DNA from: an uncultured Eubacteriales bacterium | Lineage (GTDB): Bacteria; Bacillota; Clostridia; Oscillospirales; UBA644 | NCBI GenBank assembly: GCA_934454405.1 | Contig: CAKSFN010000017.1 | Location: 1 to 43,600, forward strand | Length of the DNA stretch: 43,600 nucleotides | Direction: 5' to 3' | Notes under the pieces: generated by a model | Told to the model about the DNA's origin: nothing | The model's database searches: none | Seen by the model: the letters and a program-made list of their open reading frames with translations, nothing else | Shown here: one piece after another, positions 1 through 6,964 of the stretch | Layout of the letters: each line of letters starts with the position of its first letter | How positions within the stretch are numbered: position 1 is the first letter of the stretch | Position numbers and translations under genes: made by a program

Positions 1-118
1 TTCGCTTACGCTGCGAGTTTTCTTCTCGCTTCTGTTAAATTAACAGGGTTGTATCATTGTTTAATTTTCAAGGTTCAAACGCCGACTTTTGTTTCGGATT
101 TTCGCTGTCAGCCTGATT
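1..118 (-). promoter_or_regulatory. Probable rRNA operon leader (partial, leftward)
   Basis: Transcribed leftward from the promoter at 119-147, this stretch holds no gene. It contains a perfect 7-1-7 palindrome CTGTTAAATTAACAG (32-46), a small hairpin GCGAG/CTCGC (13-17 with 25-29), and on the minus strand the string TTGAACCTTGAAAATTAAAC, which resembles the leader found before 16S rRNA in many Clostridia. The rRNA gene itself would lie beyond base 1, so the call is inference from promoter strength and leader style. Confidence 0.45.
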
Positions 119-147
119 ATTATACCACGACGGCAAAGGTTTGTCAA
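119..147 (-). promoter_or_regulatory. Strong sigma-A-type promoter, leftward
   Basis: Minus strand shows a perfect TTGACA (142-147), a 17-base spacer and a perfect TATAAT (119-124). It reads away from every protein gene in the window, toward the left edge, which fits a stable-RNA operon promoter. Confidence 0.7.
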
Positions 148-393
148 CCCCTAAAACAAAAAAAATACCTCAAAAAAAGTGATTTGTCGTTTTTGACGGA
201 CAAAACGCGAAATATGTCGGCGCGGTTGGGCATTTCTACCACCACGGCGGCGACATGACAAGTTTCAACCCGTATTTTCCGCCGGAAGAACGCAAAAAAA
301 GAAAAAAACAACCCCCGAAAAGCGAAAAACGGAAAAATCTTCTTCCGAAATACGCTTGACGGGAGTTTTCTACATATATTTAAATTAAAACAT
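148..393. other. Gene-free stretch
   Basis: A-rich on the plus strand. I see no convincing ORF, tRNA or strong terminator hairpin here. It separates the leftward promoter at 119-147 from the end of the DUF2461 gene. Confidence 0.5.
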
Positions 394-1119
394 TCACCAT
401 TCAAAAGCGCCGACGGTATTTGACGGAATGCTCGCGGTTTTATCCTCGATAAGTTCGGGCATAAGTTTTATCTCGTGCATAAGCTTATACAGCTCCGCCG
501 CCTCTTTCATACCCTTTGCGACCTTTTCGGCGATCGCTCCGTCAAAAATCTCCTCGACAGGAGCGGAGGAGCAAACGTGAATGCTGCGAGCGGTGAAATA
601 GCTTTCAAGCCCCTGCGCGGGTTGTTCGGGAAATCTCTTTTTATAATGTTCGACCTGCCAGCGCAAAGACTTTATATTTGAAACACGCTTTTTGAACAAG
701 TCGGGATATTCGAGAATATATCGGCGGTAAAGCGCCATATTCGCCGCACTTGACGCCCAATACCCCATGCCCCAGAACGCGCCCGATTGCGTCACCTCAA
801 AATAAAACGCGGGAGAATCCGGATAAACCTTTGCGGGACGCTTGAATGTTATCCACATATTGTCGCGATAAAGATGACTTTTATCTTTTGTGAAACGCGT
901 GTCGCGATATATATGACAAAGGCAGTACCGTGGCTGCGTCACGATAAGAGGGTCGATAAACGCGGCGGTCGGAGCGAGCGTTTCGACGAACGACGCAAAC
1001 GGCGCATACACAAGCCTTTTATATTCCGGCTTGTGGCTGTCATACCATTCCCTGCTGTTTTTCTCCCTGTTTTCACGCAAAAACGCAAGCATTTCTCTCG
1101 GGAAGCCTTTGAAATCCAT
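394..1119 (-). CDS. DUF2461 family protein
   Basis: A 241-residue soluble protein of the DUF2461 (TIGR02453) family, whose biochemical role is not established. The family signature is visible: an N-terminal FKGFPREMLAFLREN stretch followed by NSREWYDSHK, then CHIYRDTRFTKDKSHLYRDN with its Arg/Asp/Thr-rich core, and a later GAFWGMGYW-type aromatic segment. Length is close to the family norm. No signal peptide or membrane segment is seen. The ATG at 1119 is preceded by AAAGAGG and its own promoter at 1153-1181, so it is a single-gene unit. The function cannot be deduced from its neighbours. The family call is firm; any activity would be guesswork. Confidence 0.88.
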   Translation of the reverse strand: MDFKGFPREMLAFLRENREKNSREWYDSHKPEYKRLVYAPFASFVETLAPTAAFIDPLIVTQPRYCLCHIYRDTRFTKDKSHLYRDNMWITFKRPAKVYPDSPAFYFEVTQSGAFWGMGYWASSAANMALYRRYILEYPDLFKKRVSNIKSLRWQVEHYKKRFPEQPAQGLESYFTARSIHVCSSAPVEEIFDGAIAEKVAKGMKEAAELYKLMHEIKLMPELIEDKTASIPSNTVGAFEW

Positions 1120-1152
1120 TTTCGGAAACCTCTTTAATCTTTTTTCAACCGT

Positions 1153-1181
1153 ATTTTATCACGAACGGGATAAAAAGTAAA
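1153..1181 (-). promoter_or_regulatory. Promoter of the DUF2461 gene
   Basis: Minus strand TTTACT (1176-1181), 17-base spacer, TAAAAT (1153-1158), about 35 bases before the ATG. Confidence 0.6.
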
Positions 1182-1237
1182 GAGATAAGAGGTTTTTACC
1201 GATAAAAGTTCGACAAAAACAGTTTAAATAAAAAACA

Positions 1238-1266
1238 TTGACAGCAAAAAACCGTTATGTTATACT
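1238..1266 (+). promoter_or_regulatory. Promoter of the GH123-like lipoprotein gene
   Basis: TTGACA (1238-1243), 17-base spacer, TATACT (1261-1266). It is divergent from the DUF2461 promoter and about 50 bases before the start codon. Confidence 0.7.
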
Positions 1267-1317
1267 TGTAATATACTTTTATACAGATAACGCTTCAAAT
1301 CAAAAGGAGAGAACCAA

Positions 1318-4218
1318 ATGAAAAAAGTCATTGCGGCAGTTATCGCGCTTTGCGTGACGGCGTGTCTTTTTGCGTCGTGTCAAATAATCAGAACTCCGAT
1401 AAAAAACGTTTTTATAGTTGACAACGCAAAAACGTATGCGCTTGTTGAAGACGTTCCTCAGAGCGGTCGCGAAAAACTCGAAGTCAGTCTTGCGCGAAAC
1501 GAAAAAGAGGGTTGTCAGTTCATTCTGCGTTTTGACGAAGACGTCAGCGGCGTTTCCGTCAAGGTTTCTGATATAACGAACGAGAACGGTGAAAAGCTCG
1601 ACGTTTACGGAGCATACAGGGAGCATTACGTCACAACGCTGAGAGATTCGACCGACAAGCAGAAATTCTACCCCGACGCGATGATTCCGCTTGTTTACGA
1701 CGACCTGAATTCTTTTGAGATAAAAGCGAAAGAAAACCAGGGTATCTACATTACGCTTTCGGCGGGCGAAACGCAGTCTGCCGGAAAATATACGGGAACG
1801 GTTACCGTGCGCCGCGACAACGGCGAAGACATCTCCATTCCTCTTGAAGCGGAAGTCTGGGATTTTGCGATACCGAAAACGAACACGATGGAAACGTCTT
1901 TTCAAATGTGGTTCTTCTCAACATGGGACTACCTGCAAAGAAAAGGCGCGACAAACCTCGATTACGAGGAAACAAGAAAGCAGTACGCGGATTTCCAGCT
2001 TGAATACAGAATTGAAGATTGCGATCTGCCGGACAGCTACAACTACGCGCCCGATTTTGCGAAAAAAATGGCGCAGCGCATAAAAGACGGGACTGTAACA
2101 TCTTACAGAATTCCCATAGGTCTGAATAAAATCACCGACTCAAACGGCGTAGTGCGTCATCTGCTTTGCCAAGAGGACGGAAGCATGCTGTCGTGGCCAA
2201 AAGCATTTATCGACGCGCTCGACGCGGAGGGTATACTCGAATACGGGTATGTTTACGTCTATGACGAGCCGAGCATGAGTTACTATAATGATATTCGCTT
2301 TTCGTTCGATTCTCTTAAAAAATACAATCCGAAAATCAGATGTATGGTCACCTCCGGCGCGCGCAGCGCGTTTTACGGCAGCGTTGATATTTTTTGCGGC
2401 ATAGAAAACATTGACCAGAACGACGAGGTATATGTGACGGAAAGGCAGAGAGCGGGAGATACCGTTTGGTGGTATAACTGCGACGGCGTTGATATAGACG
2501 ACCATCCCTGCTATCTGATAGGCTATCCGCTTGTCGGGTGCAGAACCCTGAGCTGGATGCAAAAAGACCTCGGCATAACGGGCAATCTTTATTGGGCAAC
2601 TTCAATTCAGCTGACAAAGGAAGGCGCGGACAGAGATATCTGGAATTATCCGTTTGCATCCAATTACAGAGCGGGCGACGGGTTTCTTATGTACTCGGGG
2701 GTTGAAGGCGACGGCGTGATAAACAGAAACATCCCCATACCCTCGCTTCGCCTCGAAGCAATAAGAGACGGCATGGAGGACTATGAATATCTGTGTTTGA
2801 TGGAAAAAAAGATCAACGCGTTTCTTGAAAAGCGCAACATAACGGATATTGACGCGGACGCGGTTCTCAACACATACTACGATACGCTTTATACGAGCAG
2901 AAACGATTACGACCACGACCCCGCCGAGCTGCTCAAAATCAGAAAAAGAATTGCGCACGATATAATGGCGGACGACAACACGCTTGTAACGATGCTTCCC
3001 GGCTTTACATACGAAAACACAAATCTGCGTGAGATCAGGGTCTATGCGCCGAAAGGGTCGGATGTCACCTGCGACGGGGTTGCAGTAACCGGCTCTGAGC
3101 AGGGAGACCGCGCGGTTTACTCCGCTTACTTTGATATGAGCGGCGTTTACGGGATCAAAGAAACCACGGTGACTGTAAACGGAGAGGAATATACGATAGG
3201 TCTGAAAGCGCCCGATGAAGTTGAGTTTGAAACGATAGGGTTCAAAAAGATGTTCAAGAGCGTTGACACGCTGAAAATTCCTTATTCGGATATCGAAGTA
3301 AGACAAAACTATATGTTCAACAGTTTTGACAGAAAGCTGCAGAACAATGACGACGGAACGTTTTCAAGAATCATAACGATCAACCGCAGCGAGGTTGAAA
3401 ATATCAAAAAGAGCGTCGCTTCCGAATACAACAGCACCGTTCCGCTGTTGCTCATGACGGAATATAAAACAAATCTCGGATATACGGACTTCCCGAAGAT
3501 CGCCGCGGAAATATACGTCCCGGCAGGAGCGACGGTTTCGGTCAACGGAGAAGTCCTGACGGAAAAGAGCAGAACCGATACGTATTCGCTGTTTGAAAAA
3601 GAGTTTTCGTTCGACACGGTCGGAAGACATCTTATCCCGTTTGAAATAACATATTCGGGAAAGACGGAAACGGTGTACCGCCTTATAAATCAGGGAGTAT
3701 CGAAAGCGTTTGTGCCGCTTGATCTGGAAGACGAAAACACGGTGTCGAGAATCAACGCGCTTGACTATGTCGAAGTCACGACGACGGAAGACGGAAAGAA
3801 AGCTTTGAAATTCAAATTTGACAGATCCTCAACCGAGCAGGCGGTAAAAATCAGCGCAGACCTGCTGACGGAAGGATATAAAACCTGCCCGAGAGAAACG
3901 GATCACGTCACTTTCAAGCTGACAAATCTTTCGGATCAGGCAATCAACGTGCCGAATGTTATTTTCGCGCCCGCATCGTCCGCGGTGACGTCCTTCGACC
4001 CCGTTTACAACATGGTTGGACCGGGCGAAACCACAACGGTCATCGCAGCAATTCCCCCGAAGGCACTCGGAAACAAAACTCTTAGAAGGATAGGCTTCGC
4101 TTATAAGGGGCTTCAGAATTCCGACGGCGCGGAGTTTCTTATAACAGACCTCACGTTCAGTAAAATTCCGTATTACCCCTACGACGGAGGCTGTGACATA
4201 ACTCTTACTTTCAGATAA
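1318..4218 (+). CDS. Secreted lipoprotein, GH123/DUF4091-type putative glycosidase
   Basis: A 966-residue exported lipoprotein. The first 21 residues are a signal peptide ending in a lipobox (LFAS-Cys21), so it should be anchored on the outer face of the membrane. Residues about 40-170 form a beta-rich N-terminal domain. The middle resembles the glycoside hydrolase 123 catalytic barrel, with an Asp316-Glu317 pair in VYVYDEPS at the expected strand end. In GH123 such a pair catalyses N-acetyl-hexosaminide cleavage by substrate assistance. The stretch from about residue 400 to 500, including RLEAIRDGMEDYEYL, matches DUF4091. The remaining ~450 residues are beta-sandwich-like and may bind carbohydrate. 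An AGGAGA site precedes the ATG and it has its own promoter. The fold call is good; the substrate (GalNAc-type glycan) is inference from the family. Confidence 0.8.
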   Translation: MKKVIAAVIALCVTACLFASCQIIRTPIKNVFIVDNAKTYALVEDVPQSGREKLEVSLARNEKEGCQFILRFDEDVSGVSVKVSDITNENGEKLDVYGAYREHYVTTLRDSTDKQKFYPDAMIPLVYDDLNSFEIKAKENQGIYITLSAGETQSAGKYTGTVTVRRDNGEDISIPLEAEVWDFAIPKTNTMETSFQMWFFSTWDYLQRKGATNLDYEETRKQYADFQLEYRIEDCDLPDSYNYAPDFAKKMAQRIKDGTVTSYRIPIGLNKITDSNGVVRHLLCQEDGSMLSWPKAFIDALDAEGILEYGYVYVYDEPSMSYYNDIRFSFDSLKKYNPKIRCMVTSGARSAFYGSVDIFCGIENIDQNDEVYVTERQRAGDTVWWYNCDGVDIDDHPCYLIGYPLVGCRTLSWMQKDLGITGNLYWATSIQLTKEGADRDIWNYPFASNYRAGDGFLMYSGVEGDGVINRNIPIPSLRLEAIRDGMEDYEYLCLMEKKINAFLEKRNITDIDADAVLNTYYDTLYTSRNDYDHDPAELLKIRKRIAHDIMADDNTLVTMLPGFTYENTNLREIRVYAPKGSDVTCDGVAVTGSEQGDRAVYSAYFDMSGVYGIKETTVTVNGEEYTIGLKAPDEVEFETIGFKKMFKSVDTLKIPYSDIEVRQNYMFNSFDRKLQNNDDGTFSRIITINRSEVENIKKSVASEYNSTVPLLLMTEYKTNLGYTDFPKIAAEIYVPAGATVSVNGEVLTEKSRTDTYSLFEKEFSFDTVGRHLIPFEITYSGKTETVYRLINQGVSKAFVPLDLEDENTVSRINALDYVEVTTTEDGKKALKFKFDRSSTEQAVKISADLLTEGYKTCPRETDHVTFKLTNLSDQAINVPNVIFAPASSAVTSFDPVYNMVGPGETTTVIAAIPPKALGNKTLRRIGFAYKGLQNSDGAEFLITDLTFSKIPYYPYDGGCDITLTFR

Positions 4219-4255
4219 AACCGTAACGCAAAAGAACCTGAAAACAACGACAAAA

Positions 4256-4291
4256 GGGCGCGCCCGAGAAAAAAATCTCGAAGGCGCGCCC
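4256..4291. terminator. Convergent stem-loop terminator
   Basis: GGGCGCGCC (4256-4264) pairs with GGCGCGCCC (4283-4291), extended inside by CGAGA/CTCG around an A-rich loop. It sits between the ends of two convergent genes. Flanking T-runs are short on either strand, so efficiency is uncertain. Confidence 0.6.
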
Positions 4292-4365
4292 CATTATTTT
4301 CAGAGAAAATGCTTTGCCGCACGCAAGTCTTTCCGGAAACCTGCCCCGACGGGCGCGGCTCTTTA

Positions 4366-5808
4366 TCAGTCGCGCAGCGGAAGTTCAAACCAGAAGTCGC
4401 TGCCCTGTCCGACAGCGCTCGAAACGCCGTAATGTGCGCCGTGCAGGTCAAGTATCTTCCGAACGATCGAAAGCCCGAGTCCCGTTCCGACAACCGCACG
4501 CTTGTGCGCATCCCTGCTTCTGTAATATCTGTCCCAAACGGTCGGAAGTTCTTCGGGGGCTATGCCCGCGCCGTTGTCGATAAAATCGAAGCGGACGACG
4601 CTGTCGGAAACGGTCTGCCGAACGGTGATTTTCTTATCCTCGCCGCAATAGTTGACGGCATTGTTGATGAGATTATATACGACCTGCGTCAGTTTTATCT
4701 CGTCCGCGTCGACGAAAACGTCGCAGTCATACTCAAACGCGACGGCGTACCCTTCCCTTTCGCGAAGTTCGGAATACCGCGTCAGGATATTGCGGACGGA
4801 TTCCGTGACATTGAATCGGGACAGCGTGAGCGGAAACGTTCCCGAACCGAGTTTGGACAGATCCAGAGTATCGTTGACAAGCGTTGTTAGCCGCTTTGCC
4901 TCGTCCACGATAATCTGCGCGTTCGCCGCGTTGTTTTCTTCGGGAATATCGCGCATCATCTCGGCGTATCCGCCTATCATGGTCAGCGGTGTTCTTAAAT
5001 CGTGGGACACATTGGCTATCAGCTCTTTTTGCAGAACGTCGGTCTTGTTCAGCTCGGACGCGGCGTAATTCAGCGTCGCCGCAAGCTCGGAGATCTCTTT
5101 GTATCCGCTTTCGTCAAACGCGGCCGAATAATCGGCGCGGGCAAGACGCTTCGCGGATTCGTTCACCCTCGATATCGGCGATGTGACCGCTTTCATTATG
5201 ACGGCGGCGAGAACAACGGCAAGGACAATAACAATACCCGTAATTATCAGCAACTGCACGCGAAGAGTTGAAACGGTGGCGTCAACGGGCGTTATCTGAG
5301 AATTCAGCATTATCGCGTAAGAAGTCCCGTTTGAATAGACAATCTCGGCATAGAGAAGTCCCTTCGCAAGAGGTTCGGCGCTTGTCTCCGTCTGCGGGCG
5401 AAACCCCGTTTCGGCGTTTATGAAATCCATATCGAATACAGTTGAATAAACTCCGCCGTCGGATTTTGCGCGGTCTATTATCTCTTTGCGTTCGGAACGC
5501 GTCATTTTGTGGATAACACAGGAAAACGCGCCCTCCGCGGACGAAACGACGGTTCCGTCGTCGTTCATAACAAGCGCGCAGACGCTTTGACTTCTCGCAA
5601 TCGCGGCGATCTGACGCGTTATGTCGCCCGCGTCGATATTTTCCGCTATCTCGGAAGCGACTTTTTTTATTTCACTCGTTTTTATCTGCTTGTAAAAATC
5701 TTCGAGGAAAACGGTCTGAAACAGCCAAAGCAGGCACATAACAACCGCCGTAAAAGCCAAAAGTCCTCCGAAGACAAGCCATTTTATGCTGATTTTTCTA
5801 TGCTTCAA
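4366..5808 (-). CDS. Sensor histidine kinase
   Basis: A 480-residue membrane sensor kinase. There is a TM helix at about 10-35, an extracytoplasmic sensor domain at about 36-180, a second TM helix at about 183-207, a HAMP linker (TSPISRVNESAKRLA), then a HisKA domain with phospho-acceptor His269 in NVSHDLRTPL. The ATPase domain has an N box (NNAVNYCG), a G1 box (DNGAGIAPEE) and a G2 box (GTGLGLSIVRKI). It would phosphorylate the response regulator encoded just upstream, whose 3' end overlaps this gene by 11 bases, so the two are translationally linked. The extracellular domain gives no hint of the signal and no target gene is adjacent. Family and partnership are secure; the stimulus is unknown. 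Confidence 0.95.
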   Translation of the reverse strand: MKHRKISIKWLVFGGLLAFTAVVMCLLWLFQTVFLEDFYKQIKTSEIKKVASEIAENIDAGDITRQIAAIARSQSVCALVMNDDGTVVSSAEGAFSCVIHKMTRSERKEIIDRAKSDGGVYSTVFDMDFINAETGFRPQTETSAEPLAKGLLYAEIVYSNGTSYAIMLNSQITPVDATVSTLRVQLLIITGIVIVLAVVLAAVIMKAVTSPISRVNESAKRLARADYSAAFDESGYKEISELAATLNYAASELNKTDVLQKELIANVSHDLRTPLTMIGGYAEMMRDIPEENNAANAQIIVDEAKRLTTLVNDTLDLSKLGSGTFPLTLSRFNVTESVRNILTRYSELREREGYAVAFEYDCDVFVDADEIKLTQVVYNLINNAVNYCGEDKKITVRQTVSDSVVRFDFIDNGAGIAPEELPTVWDRYYRSRDAHKRAVVGTGLGLSIVRKILDLHGAHYGVSSAVGQGSDFWFELPLRD

Positions 5809-6469
5809 AACGGTAGCCTACCCCTCTCAAAGTCACGATATGCCCGGCGGCTTCGCCGAGACTGCGGCGGAGCAGTTTTATGTGAGTGTCAAGCGTTCTG
5901 TCGTCGCCGTAATAGTCATAACCCCACACCTCGGTTATGAGTTTTTCGCGGCTGAGCGCGACGTTGACGTTTTTTGCAAGATAAAAAAGCAGGTCGTATT
6001 CTTTCGGAGACATTTCGACGCGCTGCCCGAGAACATAAACAAAGCGACCTCTGAAATCTATCGCGAGATCGCCGTAATCGACGACATCGCTTTCGTCCTC
6101 TCCTTCTTTTCCGCTGCGGCGAAGCACGGCGGCGACGCGCATCATCAGTTCACGCGGCGAAAACGGCTTTACTACATAATCGTCAACTCCGACTTCAAAC
6201 CCGTGAATGCGGTCGTATTCCTCTCCCCTCGCGGAAAGCATGATAACAGGGATATTCTTGTTTTTTCTTATTTCGCGAACGGCGGAAAAGCCGTCGAGCT
6301 CGGGCATCATCACGTCCATAACTATAAGGTCGAAATCTTCGGCGCGGCACTTTGCAACGGCGTCGATGCCGTTGACCGCCTCGATTATCTCGTACCCTTC
6401 GTATTGAGCGTATTTTTTTATAAGAGTGCGAATGTTCGCCTCGTCGTCAACAACAAGAAGTCTTGCCAT
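5798..6469 (-). CDS. OmpR/PhoB-family response regulator
   Basis: A 223-residue transcription factor. The receiver domain (1-115) carries the acidic pair Asp8-Asp9, phospho-acceptor Asp52 (LIVMDVMMPELDG), Ser79 and Lys101 (KPF). The C-terminal winged helix (about 130-223) ends with the usual RGVGYRF motif. It is expected to bind direct repeats as a dimer once phosphorylated by the adjacent kinase. The ATG is preceded by AGAGGTG and lies about 75 bases downstream of a good promoter. Two TTCAC repeats 11 bases apart in that leader are a possible autoregulatory site. Its regulon is not evident from position. Confidence 0.95.
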   Translation of the reverse strand: MARLLVVDDEANIRTLIKKYAQYEGYEIIEAVNGIDAVAKCRAEDFDLIVMDVMMPELDGFSAVREIRKNKNIPVIMLSARGEEYDRIHGFEVGVDDYVVKPFSPRELMMRVAAVLRRSGKEGEDESDVVDYGDLAIDFRGRFVYVLGQRVEMSPKEYDLLFYLAKNVNVALSREKLITEVWGYDYYGDDRTLDTHIKLLRRSLGEAAGHIVTLRGVGYRFEA

Positions 6470-6550
6470 TTATTTCACCTCTCAATGAAGTTTAACACCC
6501 GAATGTGAAGATGCGGTGAACGTCCGCTGAAACTTCACTTTTACCCCTCT

Positions 6551-6579
6551 ATTATATATCATTTATTTGCGATTTGCAA
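6551..6579 (-). promoter_or_regulatory. Promoter of the two-component operon
   Basis: Minus strand TTGCAA (6574-6579), 17-base spacer, TATAAT (6551-6556). The leader that follows contains an 8-base inverted repeat (TGAAGTTT/AAACTTCA) enclosing a GCGG/CCGC hairpin. Confidence 0.7.
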
Positions 6580-6639
6580 GCGCGCAAGGCAAAAATACGG
6601 GAAAACCGCAAAAAAAGCAAAAAGTTCGGTTTTGCCGTC

Positions 6640-6668
6640 TTGACTTTTTTGTTTTGATGTGGTATCAT
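6640..6668 (+). promoter_or_regulatory. Promoter of the valS T-box transcript
   Basis: TTGACT (6640-6645), 17-base spacer, TATCAT (6663-6668), immediately before the T-box leader. Confidence 0.75.
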
Positions 6669-6674
6669 CAGAAA

Positions 6675-6925
6675 AAGGCGTTGACGAAAAGGGCGCAAAA
6701 TGAACTTTCCGAGAGAAGCGGCGGTCGGTGTGAGCCGTTGAAAGGGCTTTTGCGTTGTAGTTTCCGAGCCGGGAGGAAGAAAGCGCAAAGCAAGTAGAAC
6801 CTCTCCGTTTTTCCGTTGCGTTAAAACGGCAGGAGCGGCGGCTTTTGAAAAAAGGTCGCAATTTGAGTGGTACCGCGGATATTTTTCCGTCTCAAAGTTT
6901 TCTTTGGGACGGATTTATTTTTTTA
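6675..6925 (+). promoter_or_regulatory. T-box riboswitch, valine-specific
   Basis: A classic tRNA-sensing leader. Stem I carries the conserved GAGAG bulge side and GGTGTGA distal loop (about 6708-6733). The specifier codon is read as GTA (Val) at 6757-6759, placed by its spacing to the following CCGAG. The antiterminator bulge TGGTACCGCGG is at 6868-6878; its TGGT can pair with the ACCA end of uncharged tRNA-Val. The terminator stem is 6887-6897 with 6902-6912, followed by a T-tract to 6924. Uncharged tRNA-Val should stabilise the antiterminator and allow valS transcription. Confidence 0.92.
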
Positions 6926-6964
6926 GTGAGTGAATAATAAATATTATCATATACGGAGGCTGAA

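Noticed and set aside
5786..6508. A 240-codon plus-strand ORF
   Set aside because: Antisense shadow of the response regulator; composition is biased and no family is recognisable.
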